From contig CAMUYQ010000002.1 in NCBI GenBank assembly GCA_947165025.1, forward strand, positions 248,001-312,000: 64,000 nt of DNA. The letters are read 5' to 3'. This document shows positions 1 to 9,030 of this stretch, piece after piece (position 1 is the first letter of the stretch; every line of letters starts with the position of its first letter). The stretch is from an uncultured Lachnospiraceae bacterium (GTDB lineage: Bacteria > Bacillota > Clostridia > Lachnospirales > Lachnospiraceae). Below the pieces are notes generated by a model. The model was not told the origin of the DNA, ran no database searches, and saw only the letters and a program-made list of their open reading frames with translations. A program made the translations under genes and the position numbers.

Positions 1-1510
1 GCCTCACATTTCCTTTGTCGGTGTATTTCACGGCATTTGTAAGTATGTTCGTTATTATCTGCCTGACGCGGACCATGTCACCAAACAGCTTGTCGGGAAG
101 AGATTCATCCACGTCAACTATGAATTCAAGTTCCTTTTCCCTGGCCCGGAAAGATATCATTCCGATTATGTCTCTGATGATCGATCTTAATGAGTAATCT
201 CTGTTTACCAGATCCATCTTTCCGGCTTCTATCTTGGACAGGTCCAGTATGTCATTTATTATGGACAGAAGGTTGTTTCCGGCCCCCTCAATGTTTGACG
301 AAAACGTTGAGATGTTTTCAAAAGATTCGGAAATGACGGGACTTTTCTTCTCGTCCGTATCCCTTACTTTTTCGCACTCCCTCGATATCATCTCGTTAAA
401 CCCGAGAACCGCATTTATTGGTGTACGTATCTCGTGGGACATGTTGGCAAGAAACTGTGATTTTGCCTCGTTTGCATTGTCGGCGATCTCTTTCTGCTTG
501 CGGAGCTCGTCCATATACCTGTAGTGGTCGCTGTCGTCGGAGAGCGAATAAAGCGTTCCTATACGCGTTCCGTCTTCAGTAAGCTGATTGGCACGCGGAG
601 TATATATCCTTCCGTCTATACGTAGGGGCTCTCCGGAATCTATTGATGAGTTAAAATCATTCAGCAGCTTCTTTATCGCACCCCCTGAACTTTCGGTTTC
701 TTCAAGTTCCGGGAAAAGTTTCTCAGCCGGTTTGTTGAAATAACTGACTTCATCTTCGCTGTTAACAACGATGATACCTTCGGACAGCTCATCAACAACG
801 TAGTTCTTTGCGGCAGCGGTCGTATCGAGCATACGGTATTTGACTATGGCGATAAGCATAAACGCCGTACAGACCGCATAACCGATGATCATCACGTCAA
901 ATATGCGTGCCAGTTCTATAAGCTTCAGGAAATAAATAATAAAGGATGCCACGAGAGCGGTTATGCTGAACACCATGAACAGATTACGTTTTTTGGCGAT
1001 GGTGTTTTTCTCACGGATGTATGCTCTTACTATCAGATATACGCACAGTATCGCGTAAAAAAGGTTTAATAAAGTGTACACATAATAGACAGGACCACCG
1101 GAGTGCGGAAGTGTCGGGAAATCCCCGACCATTTTGAATTCCATATGTTTGTAATAGAGGTGATTACGCTCGAGATTAAGAATGAAGAAATAGACGATCA
1201 TGTTGAAGATTCCGGCGATCGCTTTTACAGCTGTGGGATAGAGTTTGCCGCACAGTTCGGCCACAAAAAGCGTCATGGCCAGTCCTACCCACAGGCGGCC
1301 GAAGTACCCGATCTTCAATGCCGCGACGTATGTTTCCTGATTGGTGGAATGAAGAATGACAATATAGGCTATATCATATACAAGATTGGCTACACAATAG
1401 AAGAAGAGATATGTATGAAGCATGCCTCCCCATTTTGTCAGAGTAAAGATGCATACCGCAAAAAGAGCGATTATCGTTATGTAAAGGACATATATGACAA
1501 ACTGGTACAT
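1..1510 (-). CDS. Membrane sensor histidine kinase, 3' end cut by window edge
   Basis: Reading the minus strand from an ATG at 1510 gives 503 uninterrupted codons that run off base 1. The first ~220 residues hold about six or seven hydrophobic segments, like the 7TM sensor region common in Clostridia. A PAS-like stretch follows, then the dimerisation box (FLANMSHEIRTPINAVLGF, phospho-His near residue 359), and the N-box of the ATPase domain (TNILTNAVKYT) is just reached at the edge. It should sense an envelope or membrane signal and pass phosphate to a response regulator; a hybrid receiver domain beyond the window cannot be excluded. An AGGAG site lies 5-10 bases before the ATG. It lies 25 bases after the dipeptidase gene, so probably one transcript with rarA. 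Ligand unknown. Confidence 0.88.
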   Translation of the reverse strand, partial: MYQFVIYVLYITIIALFAVCIFTLTKWGGMLHTYLFFYCVANLVYDIAYIVILHSTNQETYVAALKIGYFGRLWVGLAMTLFVAELCGKLYPTAVKAIAGIFNMIVYFFILNLERNHLYYKHMEFKMVGDFPTLPHSGGPVYYVYTLLNLFYAILCVYLIVRAYIREKNTIAKKRNLFMVFSITALVASFIIYFLKLIELARIFDVMIIGYAVCTAFMLIAIVKYRMLDTTAAAKNYVVDELSEGIIVVNSEDEVSYFNKPAEKLFPELEETESSGGAIKKLLNDFNSSIDSGEPLRIDGRIYTPRANQLTEDGTRIGTLYSLSDDSDHYRYMDELRKQKEIADNANEAKSQFLANMSHEIRTPINAVLGFNEMISRECEKVRDTDEKKSPVISESFENISTFSSNIEGAGNNLLSIINDILDLSKIEAGKMDLVNRDYSLRSIIRDIIGMISFRAREKELEFIVDVDESLPDKLFGDMVRVRQIITNILTNAVKYTDKGNVR

Positions 1511-1535
1511 ATTCTCTCCTCTTTAAAGAACATAT

Positions 1536-2183
1536 TTACAAAAGTGTTACCGGGAATTCGAAATATGTGTCCGGATAAGGCTCGTCTTTCAGGGTGAAAT
1601 GCCACCACTCGCAGTCGATCGGAACGAAACCGTTCTGCATCATGAGATCGCGAAGGACCCTCCTGTTGTTGTACTGTTCCTCGGTTATCCCCCTGTAATC
1701 CGGATGGGACACTTCCGAGAAATAGTCAAACGGACTGCCCATATCGAGCTCTTTGCCTGTACTCATATCAAGAAGAGTAAGGTCTACCGTGCTGCCGCGG
1801 CTGTGGCTCGACTGGCTGGCGATATATCCTTCGGAAAAGAGGGCCTCTTTTTCGAGGTCGGGATAAAAGAATGTTTTCATCCTCTGATCCAGATCTTCTA
1901 TGCCCCAGAGAACAAAATGCCTTACGGCACATGCCGGTCTGTACGCATCGAATACTTTCAGCCTGTATCCCATCACGTTGGCACGGTTACTCACGGCTTT
2001 GAGAGCTCTTGCCGCCTCTATCGTAAGAAGTGCGCAAGGGGCTTCGTATCCGTCTATCCTGTCCCCCACAAAATTGTACGTGGAATAGTAACGGATCTCC
2101 TGAACGATCCCGGGAACGTGGTCGGAGAGCAGGACAAATTTCGAAGAATCCATTGTCAGTGGTTTGAGTCTGTCGTCTGTCAT
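1536..2183 (-). CDS. D-alanyl-D-alanine dipeptidase, VanX/DdpX family
   Basis: Zinc dipeptidase of peptidase family M15D that splits D-Ala-D-Ala. Counting from the ATG at 2183 (215 residues), the zinc motif SSHSRGSTVD lies at 125-134 (H127, D134), the catalytic E and third zinc ligand sit in CEWWHF (E192, H195), and the YRP arginine (R82) is present, so it looks catalytically complete. No signal peptide is seen, so it is probably cytosolic, like VanX. An upstream in-frame start at 2264 would overlap rarA by 71 bases; 2183 is preferred because AAGGAT lies just before it. It begins 10 bases after the rarA stop. No vanA or vanH homologue is present here, so recycling of wall dipeptide is more likely than glycopeptide resistance. 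Confidence 0.85.
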   Translation of the reverse strand: MTDDRLKPLTMDSSKFVLLSDHVPGIVQEIRYYSTYNFVGDRIDGYEAPCALLTIEAARALKAVSNRANVMGYRLKVFDAYRPACAVRHFVLWGIEDLDQRMKTFFYPDLEKEALFSEGYIASQSSHSRGSTVDLTLLDMSTGKELDMGSPFDYFSEVSHPDYRGITEEQYNNRRVLRDLMMQNGFVPIDCEWWHFTLKDEPYPDTYFEFPVTLL

Positions 2184-2193
2184 ATGATCATCC

Positions 2194-3522
2194 TTATTTC
2201 TCCGAACGCCATTTGCGTATCTCATCAAGACGCTCTTTGACGGCGGCTTCATCGCCCATAACACCCGGATCGTAGTATCTCCTGTCCTTCAGTGAATCGG
2301 GGAGACACTGCATCTTCGTTATCTTTTCCTCAGTGTCGTGAGCGTATATGTATCCTTTTCCGTAGCCTGCATCCTTCATCAGCTTTGTTACCCCGTTTCG
2401 GATGTGATGAGGCACGGGCTCGGCAGGTGATTCTTTAATATCGTTTTCGGCTTCGATGCATGCGCGCTCCAGTGCATTTGACTTGGGAGCCATGGACAGA
2501 TAAACCGCTGCATGAGCCAGGTGAACGTTACATTCGGGAAGTCCGAGAAAATGGCACGCCTGATAAACGTTTATTGCAACATTTAAAGCGTTTGAATCTG
2601 CCATACCGACATCTTCGCTCGCAAATCTGACCATTCTTCTTGCAATATACAGAGGATCTTCGCCGCCGTCTATCATTCTGCTCATCCAGTAGACGGCTGC
2701 ATCGGGATCGGAATTGCGCATCGATTTGTGAAGAGCGGATATGAGATTATAGTGCTCCTCACCGTTCTTGTCATATAAAAGCGAGCGCCGGTCCATGCAT
2801 TGCGCTACGATCTCTGAAGAAACGGTAATGACACCGTCAGCGTCAAGGATACCGTTGTTGACGGACATCTCAAGTGTATTAAGAGCGCATCTTGCATCGC
2901 CGTTTGAGAATGCGGCGATGGATCTGAGTGAGTCATCGGAAATGTTTATCGGAGAATTGCCGAACCCCTTTTCCGAAGTCAGTGCGGTCTTCAGAAGGCC
3001 GAACAGATCATCTTCCGTCAGTGCTTTCAGAATAAAGACCTTGCAGCGGGAGAGAAGAGCCGAGTTGATCTCAAACGAAGGATTCTCGGTTGTTGCGCCG
3101 ACAAGGACGATGCTGCCTTTTTCGACATACGGAAGAAAAGCATCCTGCTGTGCCTTGTTAAACCTGTGTATCTCGTCGGTAAAGAGCAATGTTCTGATGC
3201 CGAGCTTTCTGTTATCCTCGGCCTCTTTCATCACTTCCTTGACTTCCTTAATGCCGCTTGTCACGGCAGAAAACTCGACAAAGTGTGAGTGGGTGTGACC
3301 TGCGATGATCCTTGCGAGTGTGGTCTTTCCTACACCGGGAGGCCCCCAGAATATCATTGACGAGATCTGGTCCTTTTCGATCAGCTGGCGAAGCAGCATG
3401 CCCTGTCCGACAAGATGCTGCTGGCCGACGTATTCGTCAAGCGTTTCAGGCCTTAAGCGGCTTGCCAGCGGGGTTTTGATAAATTGTGACGGAGAATCCG
3501 AAAATAAACTCATCTGTTCCAT
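2194..3522 (-). CDS. rarA: Replication-associated recombination protein A (AAA+ ATPase)
   Basis: RarA/MgsA/WRNIP1 family clamp-loader-like ATPase that acts at stalled replication forks. Walker A (GPPGVGKTT, residues 60-68), Walker B (LLFTDEIH, DE at 116-117) and the sensor-1 stretch GATTENPSFE (~142-151) are all visible, followed by the C-terminal tetramerisation region. The length of 442 residues is normal for the family. The start may be the ATG at 3522 or the one at 3513 (M4); no good ribosome site precedes 3522 and the candidate promoter lies very close (see promoter entry). It is first in a minus-strand unit with the dipeptidase and histidine kinase, and divergent from galT. Confidence 0.95.
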   Translation of the reverse strand: MEQMSLFSDSPSQFIKTPLASRLRPETLDEYVGQQHLVGQGMLLRQLIEKDQISSMIFWGPPGVGKTTLARIIAGHTHSHFVEFSAVTSGIKEVKEVMKEAEDNRKLGIRTLLFTDEIHRFNKAQQDAFLPYVEKGSIVLVGATTENPSFEINSALLSRCKVFILKALTEDDLFGLLKTALTSEKGFGNSPINISDDSLRSIAAFSNGDARCALNTLEMSVNNGILDADGVITVSSEIVAQCMDRRSLLYDKNGEEHYNLISALHKSMRNSDPDAAVYWMSRMIDGGEDPLYIARRMVRFASEDVGMADSNALNVAINVYQACHFLGLPECNVHLAHAAVYLSMAPKSNALERACIEAENDIKESPAEPVPHHIRNGVTKLMKDAGYGKGYIYAHDTEEKITKMQCLPDSLKDRRYYDPGVMGDEAAVKERLDEIRKWRSEK

Positions 3523-3528
3523 TTCTAC

Positions 3529-3545
3529 AGTATAACATATATAAT
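3529..3545. promoter_or_regulatory. Overlapping divergent promoters of rarA and galT
   Basis: On the plus strand TATAAT lies at 3540-3545, 37 bases before the galT start; its -35 (TTCCAT, 3517-3522) is poor. On the minus strand an extended -10 (TGTTATACT) occupies 3529-3537, only 6 bases before the first rarA ATG. The two -10 boxes are almost adjacent, so polymerase binding may be mutually exclusive. Sequence match only. Confidence 0.42.
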
Positions 3546-3582
3546 GAAAAACATGACAGTAACCTGAACACGGAGGAATGCG

Positions 3583-5178
3583 ATGGATAACAGCACATCA
3601 AACATTTGCGGCCTTATTGATGAACTTGTGGCATACGGAGAGAGGGAAGGCCTGATAGAAAATGATGACAGGATATACTGTATCAACCGTCTGATAGAAC
3701 TGTTCGGCGAGAGCGGATATGAAAAGGGTCCAAAAAGAAGTGCACGTGAGCTTCATCTGATACTGGAGGACATGATAGCGTATGCTCTTGATAAAGGCAT
3801 ACTGACAAGCGATACGACTGCCTCGCGCGATCTGTTTGATACGAAGATCATGGGAATGATAACTCCTCCGCCCTCTGTTGTCAGACAGGTTTTCTTTGAC
3901 GATTATATCAGTTCTCCGGAAACTGCCACGGACAGATATTATTCGTTTTCCAAGGCAACAAATTACATACGAACCGACCGGATCAAAAAAGACATCAAGT
4001 GGATTGCATCATCCCCATTCGGAGATCTTGACATCACGATCAACCTTTCCAAACCGGAGAAGGATCCGAGAGATATAGCAAATGCCGTAAACAGCGTAAA
4101 CACCGGATATCCCAAGTGCCTTCTGTGCTGTGAGAATGAAGGATATGCGGGAACGATATCCCATCCGGCGCGCCAGAACCATCGAGTGATACCGATCAGG
4201 CTTTGCGGGCAGGCATATTATCTGCAGTACAGTCCGTATGTTTATTACAACGAACACTGCATAGTGTTTAACGAAGAGCATACACCGATGAAGATCGATG
4301 AGTCCGCTTTTGCAAAACTTCTCGATTTTGTTCAGGCGTTTCCTCATTACATGATAGGTTCGAATGCCGATCTTCCGATAGTCGGAGGGTCCATACTGAC
4401 CCATGATCATTTCCAGGGCGGGCGTTACGAATTCCCCATGGTAAGGGCAGACTATATTAAAAAATTCAAGGTCAAAGAATCTGATGACATAGATGCCGGG
4501 ATCATCAACTGGCCGTTATCAACAATAAGACTCCGTGCAAAGAATATGGCAACTCTTGTAAAAGCCTGCACGATGATACTGGAAAAGTGGCGCGCTTATA
4601 CGGATGAGTCGGTGTTCATATACGCATATACCGAAGAGGACGGCAGGAAGATCCCGCACAATACGATAACACCGATCGCCAGGATGAGAGACGGTCTTTA
4701 TGAGATGGATCTGGTCCTTCGAAACAACATTACAACAGATGAGCATCCGCTCGGGGTATATCATCCTCATGCCGAGTACCATCATATCAAGAAGGAGAAC
4801 ATAGGGCTCATAGAAGTGATGGGAATGGCGATACTTCCCGCAAGACTCCGTGAAGAACTCTCAAAGACGACAGATATCATTAAACAGCATATTGCTGAAA
4901 CGGACAGCGATAAGGCCATCAATGACATATGCAGGCAGATGGATGCAGATGAAAGCCTGGCTTCACATACAGACTGGATCAGACAGATCCTGCCCGGTGA
5001 TATTGATGAACTGAGGGAGAATTATAAAAAAGATGCCGATGCCCTGACGAAATATATCAGACAGGAGACCGGCACAGTGTTCTCACACGTTCTTGAGAAT
5101 GCGGGCGTATTCAAGCTTACCGCAGAAGGTCATGCGGGATTTGAACGCTTTATATCACAGATAGGCAGCATCAGCTGA
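3583..5178 (+). CDS. galT: UDP-glucose--hexose-1-phosphate uridylyltransferase, class II
   Basis: Leloir pathway enzyme exchanging UMP between UDP-glucose and galactose-1-phosphate in the cytosol. At 531 residues it matches the long Firmicutes class II form rather than the ~350-residue E. coli type. Two domains (GalP_UDP_transf-like and its C-terminal partner) are recognisable; the HDHFQGG stretch near residue 273 corresponds to the active-site histidine region. GGAGG lies 6 bases before the ATG. It converges with galK and their 3' ends overlap by 8 bases, leaving no room for a terminator. With galK, GH2, GPH and GH36 genes it completes a galactoside-to-glucose-phosphate route; galE is not in this window. 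Confidence 0.93.
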   Translation: MDNSTSNICGLIDELVAYGEREGLIENDDRIYCINRLIELFGESGYEKGPKRSARELHLILEDMIAYALDKGILTSDTTASRDLFDTKIMGMITPPPSVVRQVFFDDYISSPETATDRYYSFSKATNYIRTDRIKKDIKWIASSPFGDLDITINLSKPEKDPRDIANAVNSVNTGYPKCLLCCENEGYAGTISHPARQNHRVIPIRLCGQAYYLQYSPYVYYNEHCIVFNEEHTPMKIDESAFAKLLDFVQAFPHYMIGSNADLPIVGGSILTHDHFQGGRYEFPMVRADYIKKFKVKESDDIDAGIINWPLSTIRLRAKNMATLVKACTMILEKWRAYTDESVFIYAYTEEDGRKIPHNTITPIARMRDGLYEMDLVLRNNITTDEHPLGVYHPHAEYHHIKKENIGLIEVMGMAILPARLREELSKTTDIIKQHIAETDSDKAINDICRQMDADESLASHTDWIRQILPGDIDELRENYKKDADALTKYIRQETGTVFSHVLENAGVFKLTAEGHAGFERFISQIGSIS

Positions 5179-6463
5179 TCTGAATGCAGCCGTGTTTTCT
5201 GATCCTGTATTTTACGGACGCGCCCTGACCGAGGAGTGCGTCCATTTCTTTTATGTATTCATCGGCAAATCCGCTTTTCACAAATGTCTGGATCGTTCCC
5301 GCAAATCCTCCGCCGTGAACCCTCGCATACCCGTTACCGGATCCGAGCACCACATCGCTTACTCCGAGTGCTATCGACATGCTCTGTTCGTTTACTTTAT
5401 TTGCCGGATGAATGTTCTGAAGGTACTCAAACGATGATCTTGCAGACGATTCAAACTGCCCGAGGAACGAGCGAAAATCATTTCGTTTCAGTGCTTCGGC
5501 TTCCGCCATCACGCGCTTGTTTTCTTCAAAGAAATGAAGCGCACGAACGATAGCACGGTCACCTGTTTTCTTTCTGATATCAGGGATTTTTTTGAGAAAA
5601 TCATCCTCTGCAACTTCCGACAGAACATCCTTACCAAAGAATGCCGCAACTTCCTTCATCTCTTTAGGGATCGCTGCATATTCATCAGTAAGATCCGCGT
5701 GGGAAGCTTTCGTATCCGTGATGACAAGCGTGTATCCGTAGTCCTCGGGGTCGAACTCGATACGTTCTATCTTCGGATATGAATCGTCAAACAGAGGATC
5801 ACTGTCGCCTGTCTTTGCAAAGTCGATATGAACAAAACCGCCGACGCTGCATGCCATCTGATCCATCAGTCCGCACGGTTTGTCAAGGTAATGATTTTCG
5901 GCGTACTGCCCGATCTTGGCAATGTCAACGGTTGAAACCTTATTGTCATTGAACAGTCCCGAGAGGATCACTCCGATCAGTGACTCAAACGAAGCCGAAC
6001 TTGAAAGGCCGCTCCCACCGAGAACATCACTTGTAACGTAGGCTTTAAATCCGCCGATCTTAAATCCCTTTTTCGCAAATCCGGCAGCCACGCCTCTTAT
6101 AAGTGATGCAGTGGAACCCGTCTCTGAGCTTTTTGCCTCAAGTTCATCAAGGTTTATCGTATATGTGTCATAGCCTTCGGAATAGAGCGTGATCACGTTT
6201 TCGGATACACGGTCCGTTATCGCGAGAGAGTCTATGTTAAGGGACGCCGCAAGTACCTGTCCCCGCTGGTGATCCGTATGATTTCCACCGATCTCGGATC
6301 GTCCTGCAGCACTGAATATGTGCATATCACGGGGAGCGCCGAAGCGTTCGGTAAAGCCTTCAACGGCACGGGTTATGCGCTTTTTGTGGTATGACAGTAC
6401 ATCGGGATCGCTGCCGTATATCTTTTCGATACGTCCGCTTTCAAACAGGGTTGTAAGATCCAT
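5171..6463 (-). CDS. galK: Galactokinase (GHMP family)
   Basis: ATP-dependent galactose kinase feeding galT. The three GHMP landmarks are visible: the galactokinase signature in divergent form GRSEIGGNHTDH (near residue 50), the glycine-rich ATP loop GGSGLSSSASFE (~150), and the C-terminal GSGNGYARVHGGGFAG (~375). At 430 residues it is ~40 longer than the E. coli enzyme. The signature usually reads GRxNxIGEHxDY; the variant here is what I associate with Lachnospiraceae galactokinases, so galactose remains the best substrate guess, but a related sugar is possible. It diverges from the GH2 gene around an inverted repeat. AGAAGGAA precedes the ATG. Confidence 0.88.
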   Translation of the reverse strand: MDLTTLFESGRIEKIYGSDPDVLSYHKKRITRAVEGFTERFGAPRDMHIFSAAGRSEIGGNHTDHQRGQVLAASLNIDSLAITDRVSENVITLYSEGYDTYTINLDELEAKSSETGSTASLIRGVAAGFAKKGFKIGGFKAYVTSDVLGGSGLSSSASFESLIGVILSGLFNDNKVSTVDIAKIGQYAENHYLDKPCGLMDQMACSVGGFVHIDFAKTGDSDPLFDDSYPKIERIEFDPEDYGYTLVITDTKASHADLTDEYAAIPKEMKEVAAFFGKDVLSEVAEDDFLKKIPDIRKKTGDRAIVRALHFFEENKRVMAEAEALKRNDFRSFLGQFESSARSSFEYLQNIHPANKVNEQSMSIALGVSDVVLGSGNGYARVHGGGFAGTIQTFVKSGFADEYIKEMDALLGQGASVKYRIRKHGCIQIS

Positions 6464-6485
6464 ATTTCCTTCTCCAATTCAGCAT

Positions 6486-6527
6486 TTGACACGTTGTCAA
6501 TTCTTGTGATTTTTACAATACTATAAT
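6486..6527. promoter_or_regulatory. Operator-like inverted repeat in the galK/GH2 divergent region
   Basis: TTGACA-CGT-TGTCAA (6486-6500) is a perfect 6-bp-arm inverted repeat. It lies 22 bases from the galK start and just upstream of a TATAAT (6522-6527) that fits a GH2 promoter, overlapping where the -35 would be. One repressor or activator bound here could control both directions. The region between (6464-6599) is AT-rich and holds no gene. The regulator is not identifiable in this window. Confidence 0.5.
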
Positions 6528-6599
6528 AATATATATGTATATGCACACAAGCGCAAGATGCAGTAAATACAAGGGTGTGTTTTTTGTCAGGAGGACCGG

Positions 6600-9029
6600 A
6601 TGAAAGAGAATGTTATTTACATAGACCGCAACTGGAAGTTCAGTGAGGAATTTTCGGAGGATATGGCGGATCCGCATTACGATGACCGTTTCATGGAGGA
6701 TGTTCTGATACCTCATACGGTAAAGGAAACACCGCTGCATTATTTTGATGAGAGCATTTATCAGATGGTCAGCTGTTACAGAAGACATTTCACGGCACAG
6801 AAAGAGTGGAAGGACCGGGTTGTTCTGCTGACATTTGAGGGTGTTGCACATGAGGCAACGGTATATGTGAACGGAAAGAAAGCAGCTTCGCATTCGTGCG
6901 GGTATACCGCATTTACTGTTGATATAAGTGCGTTTCTCGATTACGGAAACGATAACGTGATAGCTGTAAGGGTTGATTCGCGCGAAACGCTCAACCAGCC
7001 TCCGTTCGGGTTTGCGATCGATTATATGACGTACGGCGGGATCTACAGGGATGTGTACCTGGAGGTAAAATCACCCGCCTACATTTCGCGTACCGCGATC
7101 GGCACAAAACTGACGGACAGATACGAATGCGACGGAAGGCTGTACTGCAAAAAAGGTGCGGTCGTTACAAAAGTTTATATGCAGGGTGATGTGACCGGAT
7201 GTAAGGTCATTGCATATCTTCGAAAAAAAGGCGGGGAAGCATTTGCACTTTCATCAGAGACCGACGCTGTGAGCGGTTATACACAGACGGATATCAGGGC
7301 GGATGATGTTGAACTTTGGGATCCCGAAAACCCCGCTCTTTATGAGCAGAAGATCGAACTTGTAAATCCCGATGGAATGATAATCGACAGGGTAACGGAC
7401 ACGTTCGGTTTCAGAAAGGCAGTTTTTAGGGAAAACGGATTTTTCATCAACGGTCGCAGGCTTAAGATAAGAGGACTGAACCGTCATCAGTCATATGCAT
7501 ATGTAGGATATGCCATGCCCGATTCGATGCAGGAGCTTGATGCCGTGATACTTAAGGAAAAGCTCGGAGTCAATGCGGTAAGGACATCCCACTATCCGCA
7601 GGCACAGAGTTTTCTTGACAAATGTGATGAGATAGGACTGCTTGTGTTCACCGAGATACCGGGCTGGCAGCATATAGGAGATGATGAGTGGAAAGACAAA
7701 GCAGTTGAGAATGTAAGGGATATGATCCGTCAGAACATAAATCATCCGTCGATCATACTCTGGGGTGTCAGGATCAACGAATCGGTTGATGATGAGGAAT
7801 TCTATTCCCGTACGAATGCTATGGCTCATGCGGAAGATCCTTCAAGGCAGACCGGCGGGGTAAGGTGCTACAAGAAAGGTATCTTCCAGGAAGATGTGTT
7901 CACATATAATGATTTTTCACATTGCGGTACAAACGCGGGAGTTGCTAAAAAATCAACTGTTACGCCTGATACGTCCAAGCCGTATCTCGTGACCGAATAT
8001 AACGGACATATGTTCCCGACAAAGGCTTTTGACAGTGAAGATCACAGAAGAGATCATATGCTCCGCCATGCCAGGGTACTGAATGATGTTGCGAAGGATG
8101 ATGAGATCACAGGATCGTTCGGGTGGTGCATGTTTGATTACAATACGCACAAGGATTTCGGAAGCGGTGACAGGATATGTTACCACGGTGTTTGTGACAT
8201 GTTCAGAAATCCTAAGCTGGCGGCTCATGTTTACAGAGCACAGCAGGAGGACAGACCGATGCTGGCGGTATCCTCCGCTATGAACATCGGAGAACATCCT
8301 GGAGGAAATACGGGAGACGTATATATCATTACAAACGCCGACAAAGTCAGAATGTACAAAAATGATGAACTGATCAGGGAATACACGAATGCTGACTCGG
8401 CGTTCCCGTATCTTGCTCACGGTCCGATCCTGATAGATGATTACATAGGTGATGCCCTTATGACTCATGAAGGGATGTCAAAGAAAAAGGCAACAGAGAT
8501 CAAAAACCTTCTTAACGAAGTCGCAAAGAAGGGCATGTACCGTATGAGTATTCCGTTCATGGCAAGAGCGGGTCTTCTTGCTGCGAAGTACCATATGAAG
8601 TTAAGCGATGCGGTATCACTGTACAACAAATACATCGGAAACTGGGGCGGAAAGGTATGCTCATACAAGTTTGAAGCAGTCAAAGGAAAGGATGTTGTCC
8701 GTGAGATCATCATCCAGCCGTCTTCGAGGGTGCATGTTGATGCAAGAGCAAATACGGACGTTCTGATTGAAGGAAGAACATATGATGTTGCGCTTGTCCG
8801 TCTTATTGCGGTCGACGAGAACAACATGCTCCTTAATTTCTGCAACGATCCTGTCACCTTTGAAACATCGGGACCGATCGAGGTCATCGGACCAAAGACG
8901 GTATCCCTTTCAGGCGGCATGGGAGGTGTGTATGTTAGATCAACCGGAATAGGAAGCGCCGCACTTAAGATCACGGATTTTGCCGGACAGGAACAGACGA
9001 TAGAATTTGATATACGTCAGGAGAACTGA
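6600..9029 (+). CDS. Glycoside hydrolase family 2, probable beta-galactosidase
   Basis: Retaining GH2 enzyme of 809 residues. Order: N-terminal jelly-roll sugar-binding domain (~1-165), Ig-like domain (~165-275), TIM barrel from ~280, then C-terminal accessory domains including an Ig-like/invasin-type tail (~720-809). The acid/base glutamate is in RINES (~393) and the nucleophile in TEYNGH (~465). No signal peptide, so it acts on imported oligosaccharides. GH2 also includes beta-glucuronidases and mannosidases; beta-galactosidase is inferred from the neighbours galK, galT, the symporter and GH36. Strong AGGAGG before the ATG. First gene of a three-gene unit. Confidence 0.88.
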   Translation: MKENVIYIDRNWKFSEEFSEDMADPHYDDRFMEDVLIPHTVKETPLHYFDESIYQMVSCYRRHFTAQKEWKDRVVLLTFEGVAHEATVYVNGKKAASHSCGYTAFTVDISAFLDYGNDNVIAVRVDSRETLNQPPFGFAIDYMTYGGIYRDVYLEVKSPAYISRTAIGTKLTDRYECDGRLYCKKGAVVTKVYMQGDVTGCKVIAYLRKKGGEAFALSSETDAVSGYTQTDIRADDVELWDPENPALYEQKIELVNPDGMIIDRVTDTFGFRKAVFRENGFFINGRRLKIRGLNRHQSYAYVGYAMPDSMQELDAVILKEKLGVNAVRTSHYPQAQSFLDKCDEIGLLVFTEIPGWQHIGDDEWKDKAVENVRDMIRQNINHPSIILWGVRINESVDDEEFYSRTNAMAHAEDPSRQTGGVRCYKKGIFQEDVFTYNDFSHCGTNAGVAKKSTVTPDTSKPYLVTEYNGHMFPTKAFDSEDHRRDHMLRHARVLNDVAKDDEITGSFGWCMFDYNTHKDFGSGDRICYHGVCDMFRNPKLAAHVYRAQQEDRPMLAVSSAMNIGEHPGGNTGDVYIITNADKVRMYKNDELIREYTNADSAFPYLAHGPILIDDYIGDALMTHEGMSKKKATEIKNLLNEVAKKGMYRMSIPFMARAGLLAAKYHMKLSDAVSLYNKYIGNWGGKVCSYKFEAVKGKDVVREIIIQPSSRVHVDARANTDVLIEGRTYDVALVRLIAVDENNMLLNFCNDPVTFETSGPIEVIGPKTVSLSGGMGGVYVRSTGIGSAALKITDFAGQEQTIEFDIRQEN

Positions 9030-9030
9030 T

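Noticed and set aside
1103-2240. Two plus-strand open frames of 164 and 213 codons
   Set aside because: They mirror the histidine kinase and dipeptidase genes, which have clear motifs on the minus strand.
1536-2264. Vancomycin resistance operon
   Set aside because: Only the VanX-like dipeptidase is present; no D-Ala-D-Lac ligase, VanH or VanR next to it inside the window.
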